A stretch of 64,000 nt of DNA. Origin: Aporrectodea caliginosa (taxonomy: Eukaryota; Annelida; Clitellata; Crassiclitellata; Lumbricidae). Below, one piece after another: positions 10,900 to 21,930 of the stretch; the first letter of the stretch is position 1, and the number at the start of each line of letters is the position of its first letter. The translations under genes and the position numbers were made by a program. Under the pieces are notes generated by a model that did not search any database, was not told where the DNA came from, and was given only the letters and a program-made list of their open reading frames with translations. The DNA is taken from contig JACEVL010000687.1 in the NCBI GenBank assembly GCA_020284085.1, forward strand, positions 89,501-153,500, in the 5' to 3' direction.

Positions 10900-11407
10900 T
10901 AGATAATTTAGATTGCCATGATTTGGCGAGTTTGAGGACCGCCATACACATACATAGGTAAATGGATTCATAGATACATACATACCTACGTACATACACA
11001 AACAAATATCTGTGCTTACATGCGTACAGAGATCGTGAGTAAAATAGTGCTTTAACTGGTGCCTAAACGTTTAACTTTAAAATATCGTCAAAAGACGGCA
11101 TTGAACTTTGGAATAATAGCAACTTAAAAAGTTGGATTTCTTTTGAACTATATCGCTGACCTACTACGAAAACACATCCAAACGCCAACGCAATTTATGC
11201 ACAGGCTTGACTATTTTATTGTGTTTACCATAGGCTTCATTCAACTGAAAAGCCGAGAAGACGGGGTCGAGTAGTGTTTGGACTCGGATATGTGAGCAAA
11301 TAATATCATTTATTATATGACGCCTAACGACCTTCGTTCGGAGTCTATGGACCAAGACAGTAAGCCTACAGCTAGAAAGGTCGGCCTGTTTACGAGAACT
11401 GGTGATC
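10900..11407. other. Intergenic, nothing recognised
   Basis: AT-rich sequence with a short degenerate CATA patch near 10950-11000. Confidence 0.5.
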
Positions 11408-11410
11408 TAA

Positions 11411-11872
11411 GGGGCCGTCCATAAATGGCGTCACGCTCTTAGGGGAGAAGGGGGGTTGGAAATTTGTGAGTGACGATGTGTGACATGGGGTGGGGTCTGA
11501 GAGGTGTGACGTCACACCAGGTCTATGTAATTAAATTTCACAATTAACACCAATTTAATTTTAACAATAACAGCACTAATTGTGAGTAATTTTCATTATT
11601 TTTTGTATTATTTTAATGTATACGTGGCACCATTATTAATAATTTTCTAATCATTTCAATATTTGGTCACCGTTAGATTTTAAAATATGCATGCTCTCCC
11701 TATTTGTTCCATGCATGAAAGAGCATTTTGCTTCGCCATGGAAATTTGATTTAGGGGGTCAGAGCTTTGTGACGTCATGTTTTCAAGGGGTGTTACTATT
11801 TGTGACGAAGTGTGACGAGGGGAGGGGTTCAAAATCGGCCAAAATTGCGTGACGTCATTTATGGACGGCCCC
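11411..11872. mobile_element. MITE with GGGGCCGTCCATAAATG ends, copy 1
   Basis: 462 bp with long terminal inverted repeats (GGGGCCGTCCATAAATG...GTGACGTCA / TGACGTCATTTATGGACGGCCCC), flanked by a 3-bp duplication TAA (11408-11410, 11873-11875). A second copy lies at 47328-47794 with its interior in the opposite orientation. No coding capacity. A 3-bp TA-rich duplication fits PIF/Harbinger-type insertion, but the superfamily is not proven. Confidence 0.88.
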
Positions 11873-12285
11873 TAATTGATACGCCTGCATAGTACAGGAA
11901 TAGATCCCGGAGTCAGTCGCTAAGGAAGTACCGACTGACTTGATGAGTCAGCGCCTGACTTAAGGGCTTAGTCGACTGGCCGTAGACGTTGAAACCAACG
12001 TATTTTCACAGCTACGTTTGCCTGTGCGAATAGACGTCATTTTCAATGAAAACGATTGCGTGACTTTATGCACCGTTACAGACACCACTCAGGCAGACAT
12101 TTTTGAGGCAGGTAATAAATAAAGGACTGGCGATCCGACATTGACTCATTGTTAGACTGTTCGTCCGAAGCACTATGACTCGCACTTTAACAGCAAGAGG
12201 TGCTCCTGTCTTGCTGCTGATGCCTTCGTCCAAATGGAAACTTGGAGACCGCGAATAAAAATATAATCAAAGAATTAAGTCACTA

Positions 12286-12400
12286 GCGGTTGGTTGCTTA
12301 GCGACTGGTTGCTTAGCGACTGGTTGCTTAGCGACTGGTTGCTTAGCGACTGGTTGCTTAGGGACTGGTTGCTTAGCGACTGGTTGCTTAGCGACTGGTT
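12286..12400 (+). repeat. 15-bp tandem repeat (GACTGGTTGCTTAGC)
   Basis: About eight near-identical 15-bp units. On the minus strand they read as a five-residue NQSLS repeat, but no start, splice or neighbouring exon makes it a protein. Confidence 0.95.
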
Positions 12401-12672
12401 TCGACTTGATGGCTTAGCGGAGGCGGCGGTTCGGTGGACTAGACAGGAGATGAAGGCCAACTGAGGTATTTGAAATATTGGTGTGGAGAACGATGAAGAC
12501 CCTGAAAGGTGTTAGAGCATAAAGCTTTGGGTTTAGGCTACTACTGTCTGCAGCTTTCTATGTTTGGCTGCTCGCGCCCAACAGCTGTAGGCTACGGGCA
12601 GTAAAACTAGAGGACTGATCGAAACTTAAGGTTTTAGACTGAATGATGGACGGATAAGGGTCAGATAAGGGC

Positions 12673-12713
<41 letters not shown>

Positions 12714-13150
12714 CCCAACCGTTGCGTGTCTGCAGGTGCTCGCCTGTAAATAACTTTGACTTTGACTTTAACTTTGCTTTGACTTTTCTAGCTAACTGAT
12801 TGACTGGCTTTCAGTTAGTAATGAAGAGCATTGAGACTGGCGCAGGCAGAGCTCTCGTGTAGTATCTTAAAGGCGCTATAATAAGTATCAAGGCGCACAT
12901 GGTAAGTGTCTAGGTGCCTACGTGCAACATACAAACAAACAAACAAACAAACAAGCATACATAGGCCTACTACATACAAATATACATGCATACATACATG
13001 CATGCATGCAATGTGTCTCGTAATATTTACACAAGCCAATATATGTGTACGTGTGCATATTTGCTGATCCTTGGGATTCACTGTGTCTATTTACACATTG
13101 GTATTTCCACTTCGAGTGTTTGATTGGGGAAATTATATAACGGCTACTCT
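12401..13150. other. Intergenic with short simple repeats
   Basis: Contains (TA)n at 12677-12703, a CTTTGACTTTGA-type repeat at 12755-12787 and a CAAA run at 12930-12952. No gene seen. Confidence 0.6.
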
Positions 13151-13169
13151 GTCGTCGTTCCGCACATGA

Positions 13170-13515
13170 TTATTATAGGATATCTATATCTATATCAATA
13201 CCTGTATCTGTGTCTATGACTATACCTATGCCTATAATCTATAATTCTATATCTATATCCTATATATATATATATAAAATATATATACCTATATAATACT
13301 CTACATTTATCTATGCCTATATCTCTAATTCAATATCCATAAATATATATATATAATATATGATATATATATATATATACCTATATCTATACCTTTATAT
13401 TTACCTATGCCTATATCTATAATTCTATATCCATAATTTATTATGATATATATATAATATATATACCTATATCTATACCTTTATATTTATCTATGCCTAT
13501 ATCCATACCTATATA
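13170..13515 (+). repeat. Degenerate CTATAT-type repeat with TA-rich cores
   Basis: Variants of CTATATCTATACCTATG with three interspersed TATATA palindromes; at least two ~95-bp higher-order copies are visible (13330-13420 and 13418-13510). Confidence 0.85.
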
Positions 13516-13551
13516 CTATCATCTAACAGTTCTAGAAAGGTGTGTGACAGA

Positions 13552-13830
13552 CAGTAAGTAAGTAAGTAAGTATATCCTTTATTGAAAAACCAACTGCTAA
13601 GCATACAGAAAGACATACATACATACATACATACAGACAGACATACATACAGACAGACACACAGACTGATGCCCTGCTGCGTTTTTTGCGCTGGTGCTCG
13701 GTTAACGGTTCCAGAGTCACTCGGGGGCAGACGACCTTCTCCGTATAAAAACAGGCGTGGACCCAGCCGTCCATGCGTGACATTGTGCTCCTCTATAATA
13801 GAGCGCCTCGCTTCTGCTGAATAGGAAGAA
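13552..13830 (-). repeat. Probable LINE or SINE end with AAGTAAGTAAGTATA tail motif
   Basis: AAGTAAGTAAGTATATCCTTTATT here matches AAGTAAGTAAGTATATTCTTTATT at 15125-15149, next to a tRNA-like head. A CATA/CAGA microsatellite follows (13613-13665). The rest of the segment is unassigned. Confidence 0.45.
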
Positions 13831-14980
13831 TACGACGTCAATGTAGTCTTAGTTGTGCAACGGGAGCTGTAGCCAGCAGAAGCGTGAATACCGCAAACAG
13901 CCGAGTCTTACTGCGTGTTGTCAACATAGCCTACGCGACCTAGGACCACCAACCATAATATTATGCAGGGCTTCGTCATACGGTTTCGGTGATCCTCTCT
14001 GGCTAGAGGTTACTAGAAAGGTGAAAACTGCGGATCAGCGACTAAGTCGTTCGGCTGTGTGCCAACAGAACCTGAACGATAAAAGACCGATTTATATCCG
14101 CAAGGTCTCGCAGTATTAGTTAATAATTCTTGTTTTGGTAAGCCTTGCTTACTCGAGGTCACTCGGTCTGCGAATAATACTAGTTACTACATATCGAAGA
14201 CAGAGTCTTCCTAATTTTCATCAACAGAGACAAAGCAACCTACGACCGTTACGCAAGAACCTTAGGTCTTAAATTTTTCGGTAAGCCTTACTAACTCCAG
14301 TTCACTAACATAGAGCAACAGTAGGCCTGTTAAGTAGCGAAGAAGTTCTAACTGCCTGATACGACCAGTAGTCACTCTAACTGACTCACTGAATCGTTGC
14401 TTCGAGTCATCGACTGCTTACGAACTACGGCACTCAAATCTCTATTATTATTATTATTATTATTATTATTAAAACTGTCGGCCTTGTGTAAGATACTGCT
14501 TACATGTAGTCGGCATTGACGTGCCACAGAGGTAATAGTCACAGTCATTCAACAATGAACTTGTAACCATAACATTGTTAGCTATGCACTTGAATATAGA
14601 ACTATAAATTATTTGCCGAGGTTGCCTGCAGCGTACCATAGTCAACGCTGTCTAGTGACATTTTTCGTTTTGATATAAAAGAAAACTAGACTGATAAGCT
14701 TCTTTACCACTTTCTAAATGGACATACGGAAGGTAGGCCTACTCAGGATATTACGAGGGACGGATATAATGTGGCGATGTGACTTGAGAGCAATTTAATC
14801 GTACAATTGGTCCATTATCTTTAATGACTTTGATGGACTGTCGGCACTTGTGCGAAAGAGATACTGCGCAGTCGCTACAGACTAGAATCCATTTATCAAC
14901 TATCGTTACAGGCCCACCGCTCTACGGGTTGGTTTACTTAATTGCAAACGCTCTGATGATCTATGTGCAGGTCGTGCAGA
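13831..14980. other. Intergenic, nothing recognised
   Basis: Contains a (TTA)n microsatellite at 14443-14471 and a TAGGCCTA palindrome near 14733. Short open frames lack support. Confidence 0.5.
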
Positions 14981-14984
14981 GTAG

Positions 14985-15150
14985 CTGCAGAGTTACAATT
15001 TTAGCTGTCAACGCGTTGGACTGAGAGCACTTAGATCGGGGGTTCAAATCCCGCCAGGGGCAACGAGATTTTTGTCTCACTTGAACCTCTAAGCGAACCT
15101 GGCTACAAATTGAGTAGACGGTTAAGTAAGTAAGTATATTCTTTATTAAC
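14985..15150 (+). repeat. tRNA-derived SINE
   Basis: tRNA-like head with A-box region GTCAACGCGTTGGACTGAGAG and a perfect B box (GGTTCAAATCC) in GGGGGTTCAAATCCCGCC, followed by a non-tRNA body and an AAGTAAGTAAGTATATTC end. The 5' stem is not tRNA-perfect, so it is not a working tRNA gene. Confidence 0.7.
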
Positions 15151-15369
15151 GAATTGATAGTCGCACTTTGGTTTACAGACATCTAATAAACACTGCAGAC
15201 TGTCGTTAGAAAGAGCATGAGATGAGCGAGAGGACTGGCGACCGTTACGTAAGAGCCCTTAGATATGTATCTTATACCGCAATTCTAATATGTACTAAGA
15301 CTAAGGCTAATAGGTCAAATCTTAGATTGCCTCTCATAAATACCTGAAAGGCAGCACTTTTCAGCTGCT

Positions 15370-15555
15370 GCTCCTTCTACTCCTTCTGTGCCCCCTCCTA
15401 CTTCTCCTCCTTTATCTTCTCCTCCTCCTTCTTATCATTCTTATTCTATTTCTCCGCGTTCTTCTTCAGCACCTCCTCCTCCTCCTCCTCCTCCTCTCCT
15501 CCTTCTTCTTCCCCTTGCTATTCTTCTTCCGCTTCCTATTCTTCCTCCTCCTCTA
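15370..15555 (+). repeat. Pyrimidine-rich (CCT/CTT)n tract
   Basis: About 185 bp almost wholly of C and T on the + strand, built from CTCCT and CTTCTT units; a triplex-prone strand-asymmetric tract. A second pyrimidine tract lies at 16595-16665. Confidence 0.9.
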
Positions 15556-15689
15556 AGTCCTCTTATCATTATAAAAAGGTATGCAGTCTATTCGAATGCA
15601 GGCGGTTGAAATGCACAGTTGGACTGCGTATACTATCAGCGTCGTTTATAGGGATTTATAATATTTAAAGAGCAGAGATTAGACGAGGG

Positions 15690-15774
15690 CAAAGTGGCCT
15701 AAGTATTTACTTACTGTTTCTCAACAGTACTGTAAATATGTTGACACTGAGACCACTACAGCGCAGGCTATACG
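15690..15774 (+). repeat. 85-bp direct repeat, left copy
   Basis: Apparently identical to 16727-16811, 1037 bp away. It runs from CAAAGTGGCCTAAG to CAGGCTATACG. Confidence 0.9.
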
Positions 15775-16726
15775 TGGTTAAATTCAGCCGGATCTCACTG
15801 GCACCTCGGATTTGAGATCCGCACCTAAAATTGTGCTTTGTGACAATGATCGACCCTATACATCTTGTTTCACACATTTTATGTGTTTTCGGAATAGGAA
15901 ATATGAGTGTTGGGCATAGATAGATCCGTCAGATAGGTTTTAGCTTTGCAAAAGATGTTATATCCGCCACCTCTGGATAAGCAATTTAATTTAACCACTG
16001 GTTGATGGTACGTGACCACTGGCCACCTCAAATACTAGCCACTGGTCAGAATATGTTTCGGGTGTATCCTTATCCTGGCTGCCACTCGAAATCTAAACTA
16101 ATGAATGCGATAGTTGCTTCTCAGTCTAGTTTGAAAATGTTCACTTGAAGACGAAATTTCAGTTAGAGTACGAGGGGTGGACAAAGTGGCTCCATTAAAT
16201 TGTGATCGATTTTAACAAGTGATCTTTGCTTACTTCGATGAACCCGTGAACTGTTTACTAACGATCACGTTTAGTATGAATGGCAATGTTCAACTTGCAA
16301 GATTCGTATTGGTTGAGTGTTTGCAATGACTACATTTATGTGACACTCGATTAGAACTTAAACATAGGGAGGGAGTGTCGTGAACATTGTGAAAACGGCG
16401 CAATCGAAATGTAATAGGATTAGGTTAGATAGGCAGGCGATAAATTCCCCAGGATTTTAATATCTTGGCGATAAATACATCAGGTTTTTAATGTCTTGGC
16501 TTCTAGTTTCCAACAGCCTTGATAGGAACTGTTGAAAATAACGGCTATTCCAACATGTAAAAGCAAAGGCGCAACTCTGCCCCACCAAGTGGTGTCGACC
16601 AATCCCCTCCTCTCTCCCCTCTCCTTCCATCTCCCTTCCTTTCTCCCTCTACTCGCCCTCCATCCTCCTCCTCCAAATACGGGTTGAGTGTGCTGTGTCC
16701 GCCACTTTAAGGTCACTCACAGATAC
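15775..16726. other. 952-bp segment between the two 85-bp direct repeats
   Basis: No coding sequence recognised. It includes the pyrimidine tract at 16595-16665. It could be the interior of a terminal-direct-repeat element or the product of a local duplication. Confidence 0.45.
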
Positions 16727-16811
16727 CAAAGTGGCCTAAGTATTTACTTACTGTTTCTCAACAGTACTGTAAATATGTTGACACTGAGACCACTACAGCG
16801 CAGGCTATACG
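16727..16811 (+). repeat. 85-bp direct repeat, right copy
   Basis: See 15690-15774; no base differences were seen by eye, implying a recent origin. Confidence 0.9.
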
Positions 16812-17112
16812 GTTGGGGACCGGATACAACCTTCACAACAGAAAGATACGCCTATTGATAAGAGTATTCCTGATCTATCAGATCCCACTTGAAGCAAGCA
16901 TACTACCGTATAGGCTACATTGAGTTGGATCGCTTTGGATGGAAAATATTAGATGAGGCTATTTCTCTCAAACTACAGTCAAGTTGTTCCAAAAGGGTCA
17001 CAGCTAGACTGATCCGCTGTATTTGAAACATTGGCGGTAAGGTGTTTTATTCATTTGCTCCTTGCTTTATATCTGAGTTCAGAAGTCAGTGCAATCAGAG
17101 GCCAAAAGTTTC

Positions 17113-17148
17113 ATGTTGTAGCAATCATGAGGTAATTTCATGTTGTAG
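17113..17148 (+). promoter_or_regulatory. Three two-codon uORFs before the sulfotransferase start
   Basis: ATG-TTG-TAG (17113-17121), ATG-AGG-TAA (17127-17135) and ATG-TTG-TAG (17140-17148) lie within 41 nt upstream of the main ATG at 17154. They arise from a ~27-bp tandem duplication that spans the start codon. Minimal uORFs usually lower translation of the main frame; here that is inference. The exon would begin at 17083 after the acceptor TTTATATCTGAGTTCAG. Confidence 0.5.
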
Positions 17149-17153
17149 TAATC

Positions 17154-20100
17154 ATGAGGTTCCACGTAAGAAACCCGATTCGCATTTTGGTCATTTCCAT
17201 TCCGCTGGTGGTGCTCGCCGTCACGCTAAAGAATCTTATCGGTAAGACACCATATTGATTCTGTCTTCCCATTTGTTATGGTGCAACTCGAAACTGTTTA
17301 GAATAGCCTGACTACTGAATTAGCCTAAAATTAGTTAGTTTTCGGTTGAACTTAGCTGTATTATTTTCAGATGGGAATATTGATATTCAACATGATTAAA
17401 TAATGCTTTCGTATGCTGATCTTCAGTGCAAGTAATTGAACGTTATAATATTATGCGACTTCTGAACACATCTATAGGCCTATGTGATGGCTACACTCAG
17501 TCCTTGGGAAGTTTTTGAGCTAACAGATCTCAGTATCTTTATTATATTCATTCAGATTTTGGAACTTCCAAAGTCATACAAATCTGAACTTGGTAGACAG
17601 AGTTTGCCATATCCATTGCGACTTTCGGTGGCAAATTTAAACTGTAATTACGAATATCTTACTGTTATTCACCTACTACTATGATAGTAAGGCTAAACCA
17701 AAGTTCTGACGTTAACCATCTACGCAACCAGTCTTGCTTAGTTCGGGTCTGTTCAGACACACAAACTCCAAAGGCATAGGCCTAGTAGGAGAGAAATTTC
17801 CGTGTCAGACGTCCATACTTAAATCAGAGGCAAGTAGCAATGCATCTACGGATAAAGTGTTTCTAAAATTCTATATTTCGTTTGCTAGCAATAAACTTAG
17901 AAGACACTGATGACGACGAAAGAATGGGCTACGCAGATCTAGACTCCGATGCCATGTCACCAAATGACAGTTCTAAGGGAAGTCGTCGAAAGGTATAATT
18001 ATGGCAATCGATGATTCTGGCATTTAGGTGCACAGGAAAAGTACGCCTTCAGAGTCCAGATCAAATATGCCAATCCTATAGTCCCACAACTGACCACAAC
18101 TCTACCCGTAACTCTAACCCGACCCTAATACTAGTCATATTTCTAACCTTAGCTCTGACCCTAGCCATAACATCATTTACCTCTACCTACACCATAGGTT
18201 TAACCTTAGCCCTAATCATACTCTTTATCCTAGCACAGATCCTTATACTTTACCACTATCCCATGCCCTAACCTTGCTCCTGACCAGAGCCCGAACGCCT
18301 AACTTAATGCTAAAAGTAGGTTTAACCTTATAACCTTAACGTTATAACCTTAACCCTAACATATACCACAGCATAAGCCGTAACTCTAAACCTAGTATAA
18401 GTAGGCCTACTTTTAATAACGGTGCTCGAGTCATATAATTCTTCGTATGTTAAGACTCGCCTCTTTCGATCCCATAAGCAGCCATGTTATTAGCACTTCT
18501 GAGAATTTTTAATGGAACTGTGCAAAAGCCCAAATACATGAATACGCGGATTCTTATGCGTATTTAGAGACATACAAACTAGCATAAACGTACGCATATA
18601 CACATACAAATACTCACATGTATACATACATGCTCAAGCGTAGGCCTAATAATTATTTACCTGGCACGTCGTGCTCCATCTTACCTCAAGGATCCTTGCG
18701 TTTCAGTATCTTCCTTCTCCGGTCGCAGATTTTTCGCTCTGCAACGCATGGCGACTTGGTTGTTCCACCTGCCCGGATTTCCACAGTCCAGCATAGAAGT
18801 CTAATTTTATCTTGAAGTGGTGCCATACAAATTTGCAATTACCATTAATATTACATACAAACACATACATACATACACATGCATACATACATACATACAT
18901 TAGTAATATAATTTCGCTACACTACTTCACAATAACACCTGTGGTGAATGAAGGGAGTTGTGTGTTTGGTGATAGGTTCCCTTTTCTCCCTTCGATCCGG
19001 ATCAGCCAAAGCTCGTCGTCATCCTGACCTACCAGAGATGCGGATCGTCGCCCCTCGGTCAGTTCTTCAACACGAATCCGGACTTCTTCTACTTTTTCGA
19101 GCCACTCGATTCCCTTTACTCGTCCCTCTACGGAATCAAACAGGGCTGGAACATTCCCTCAGATATCACCAGCTACTCCAACGGAACCGAAAGGTATCAT
19201 TGCATTTATTATCATTGTTGTTGTTGTTGCTGCTGCTGCTGTAATTGAAAGCTATCGATAATTTATATTAGGCTCATAATTATTATTATTGTTATTATTA
19301 TCATTATTTTATTCATTATATTATTTACTGATGTTATTATATTATTATAGTTATTAAGTTTTTGAGTGCAGGTGTCATCAGATTAGAGTAGAGTGGATTA
19401 TTTTGGCTTACAAGTCTGGCAACAGAGAACATGCGCAGTCGAATAATGTTGTAAGTAAAGTATAGCTACTCGTACATCCTTTAATTTTTACTTTTTAAAC
19501 TTTTTATTCTTATTTTTTAAACTACTTATGTATTTGTTTCGGCTTTCAGAAAACTCCCAGCAACTGAGGTCGAAGAAGCCGCGCGTTTTCTTCGCAATCT
19601 GTTGACGTGCGACATGAATGCTCTTCCGACTGAAACCCTCGTCAACCGATATTTCTTCACGCTAACATCCGACTTTGCAGCCAGCACCAAGTACATTGAA
19701 TGCCTCATGTCGCACAAACTCGGCCACGCAAAGTGCGAGAACTTCACGGAAACCTTCTGCGGCAGTCGGTTCGGCGAGGTTCCGGAGAGCAGACTAGAAA
19801 CATGCCACCGACTCCTGCGAAACATTCGTCATCCCACCGACAAGAACATCCCGAAACGTATTCACCGACGCTTCGCCACCTATCGACAATGCGCGAACCA
19901 GCTCCGTCTGGACGTGGAGGAATCGTGCCTGGCGCTCCAAGAGACAGCCTGTGAGACTCGGAAGATGAGGGTGGCCAAGGTGGTACGAGCGTCGATGGAT
20001 AGCATGGAACCTCTCCTGCGCGAGATGCCCAACTTTCGCGTGATTCACCTGATTCGCGATCCGCGTGCCGTCGCTCTGTCGCGGAAGGAGTTCGACGCCA

Positions 20101-20466
20101 GCGCTCGCGGACTCTACACCAAGAACACCAACGAATCGATGACGAACGAGGCGGCTGTCTACTGTCGGGATGTCGTCCGCGACATCCAGACACGCCGCCG
20201 ACTAGAAGAGCTCTATCCGGGGAAGATCTACACCGTCGTACACGACGAGATCTTCACCAATCCCTCGCGTAGCATCCGTGACATTTACCGGTTCGTAAAT
20301 GAACGCGTCCACAACCAGACTTGGGAGTGGCTTGACCGGAAGAAGTCGCTCAGTCGCGGCCTTTTCCGGTGGCAGGACCAAGCTGACTTTCCAACAAAAC
20401 AAGGAAATCGTCCTGGCATGTAGGGAACTCTTTGAACAGGCAAAATCGGACAACTGGTCTTTATGA
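17154..20466 (+). CDS. Golgi carbohydrate sulfotransferase (CHST/GST family), C-terminus apparently frameshifted
   Basis: The family transfers sulfate from PAPS to glycan hydroxyls in the Golgi lumen. Four exons join in phase: 17154-17241, 17889-17992, 19006-19193 and 19550-20423. Exon 1 gives a short cytosolic tail and a signal anchor (residues about 10-24, ILVISIPLVVLAVTL), as in type II Golgi enzymes. Exon 2 is an acidic, serine-rich stem. Exon 3 carries the 5'-phosphosulfate loop (QRCGSSPLGQFF, about residues 74-85; family usually R-x-G-S-S-F) and YFFEPLDS. Exon 4 carries the 3'-phosphate motif RDPRAVALSR (about residues 296-305) in FRVIHLIRDPRAV. The literal frame stops at 20421-20423 (417 residues). 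After Trp401, however, a +1 shift at 20373 opens a 30-residue tail beginning RTKLTFQQNKEIVLAC, typical of the family, with a stop at 20464-20466. So the allele is frameshifted or the assembly has one extra C. Exact glycan substrate unknown. Confidence 0.85.
18080..18380 (+). repeat. Degenerate CCCTAA-like repeat in sulfotransferase intron 2
   Basis: About 300 bp rich in variants such as TAACCCTAAC, CTAACCTTAG and CTGACCCTAG. It resembles a decayed telomere-type hexamer array with no pure run. Confidence 0.6.
19199..19345 (+). repeat. Short trinucleotide repeats in sulfotransferase intron 3
   Basis: TTG and TGC triplets (19214-19242) and interrupted ATT triplets (19279-19345). Confidence 0.85.
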
Positions 20467-21130
20467 TGACTCCTCCTATAGGCCTATATTGGGATTAAGC
20501 GAGTCATGGTGATATTATAATAATTGTAGGATCGTGTTTTCTGAGCCAACGGCTTTGCCACACGCCTGTGGGTTCCGAATAGGCTAATGGGCTTCACCAG
20601 TCAGACGTAGGATCGGTCTTAATGATAAAGCTGTAAGTTGTTTTCGAAAGACGTGCTGTAGGATTGAACTAACGGTCCTTTTGAGACAGCTATAACATCG
20701 GAACTGAAGTCTTTGCGAAACACTTGAGACAACTGGCCAGTATAACCTACCGGTATTGCTTGTTCCAGCAGCATTAGTAGGAAATAAGTATAATCATGAG
20801 CTTCAGTTTCTGGTTCATATATTCCACAACGTGTCCAAGTCGGTGTTATTAAAAAACGGTCGTAGGCTATATTACTCGACACACAGAATTATGCTAAATG
20901 TTAGAATGCATGCGTAGTACACATTGTGTTTGTGTTTCAACCAGCGATTAAAACATTCTGTTCAACACATCTGAGAGAAGCTCCCTCTTTTATTATAGTA
21001 GCTCATAACGTAATTTCGTGAATTCAAAATACGATGGACGAGACACACAATTTTGTAGTCGAAACAAATTATCATTATAATAATAATAATAATAATAATA
21101 ATATTGTAATGTATTGTATGTATGTGTGAG
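20467..21130. other. 3' flank of sulfotransferase, nothing else recognised
   Basis: AT-rich, with a (TAA)n run at 21078-21102. No AATAAA was found close to the stop. Confidence 0.5.
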
Positions 21131-21134
21131 CACT

Positions 21135-21178
21135 TGTTATAGCGCCCCTTCAAGATTTCTACTCAGAGGCGCTCCCGA
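21135..21178 (-). repeat. CR1/L2-type LINE 3' tail fragment
   Basis: Minus-strand GGGGCGCTATAACAAG-like tail with the preceding TGAGTAGAAATCTTGAA segment, as at 57080-57105. Confidence 0.6.
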
Positions 21179-21189
21179 CTACAACACGG

Positions 21190-21720
21190 CAGAGATGGGT
21201 ACCTAATCGATTAGATGCTAATCGATTAGCTAATCGAAAATTGCTAATCGATTAGCTAATCGATTAGACAAACAACTAATTCTAATTCTAATCGATTAGC
21301 TGTTATCTGATGCTAATTCTAATTCTAATCGATTAGCAATTTTCAGCTAATTCTAATCGAAAATCGATTAGCTGATCGATTAGATGGGTGAAAATTAAGC
21401 TGAGAACGCATTCATTAAGAATGAGTTTATTAATGAGTTTTCAAGAATTCCTTACTTACTTATTTATCTGAAGGCTGTTTCAAACCTGCAATGATCTGTT
21501 CATGGTTATCTGTCCATTCTGCTCATGCAACACTGAAAGATTTGCATGTCTTCATGTTCTTCATCTACAGCATCACTGTGTTCCTGCAACCTCAGCTGCC
21601 ATGGAACGCGTATTTAGTTTTGTGGCTACATCGTAAACGCTAGGCGCTGTAGGCTAAGTGATGCACTGATTCAAGACATGCTAATTGCAAAATGCAATAG
21701 TGAACTTATTCAGTAGCAAT
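21190..21720 (+). mobile_element. hAT transposon remnant (left end plus transposase C-terminus)
   Basis: Starts with a hAT-type terminus, CAGAGATGGGTACC, followed to about 21390 by at least ten copies or half-copies of CTAATCGATTAG. Transposase C-terminal sequence lies at 21574-21715. The 8 bp before the terminus are CAACACGG; no matching right end was found before or after the minisatellite. Confidence 0.7.
21574..21715 (+). pseudogene. hAT transposase C-terminal (dimerisation domain) fragment, frameshifted
   Basis: The first part reads CVPATSAAMERVFSF, matching the conserved SAxxERVFS motif of the hAT dimerisation domain. After a shift near 21622 it continues YIVNARRCRLSDALIQDMLI and a further segment to a TAG at 21713-21715. 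The rest of the transposase is missing, so the copy is inactive. Confidence 0.78.
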
Positions 21721-21799
21721 GTCAATAATTGCAGCATGTATTGACCGATGTGGTGTTGCTTGCTGGCTTTTGGACTGTTCTCACACATAGCAGTTGTGC

Positions 21800-21905
21800 A
21801 GCTTTAGATATTGTAATAGGCTACAGCTTTAGGCATGTTACGTAATAGGCTACAGCTTTAAGCATTGTAATAAGCTAAAGCTTTAGGTATTGTAATAGGC
21901 TACAA
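21800..21905 (+). repeat. About four copies of a ~27-30-bp tandem repeat
   Basis: Diverged units of GTAATAGGCTACAGCTTTAGG lie just left of the large minisatellite. Confidence 0.85.
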
Positions 21906-21930
21906 CAACTTGCTGTAGTAACTTGCTGTG

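Noticed and set aside
12275..12460. A repetitive NQSLS-type protein on the minus strand
   Set aside because: It is a 15-bp tandem repeat in frame by virtue of its length; no flanking exon, signal peptide or promoter supports it.
15388..15609. Proline/leucine-rich open frame
   Set aside because: It is an artefact of the pyrimidine-rich tract.
18080..18380. A true telomere or chromosome end
   Set aside because: The hexamers are degenerate, lie in an intron and are flanked by unique coding sequence.
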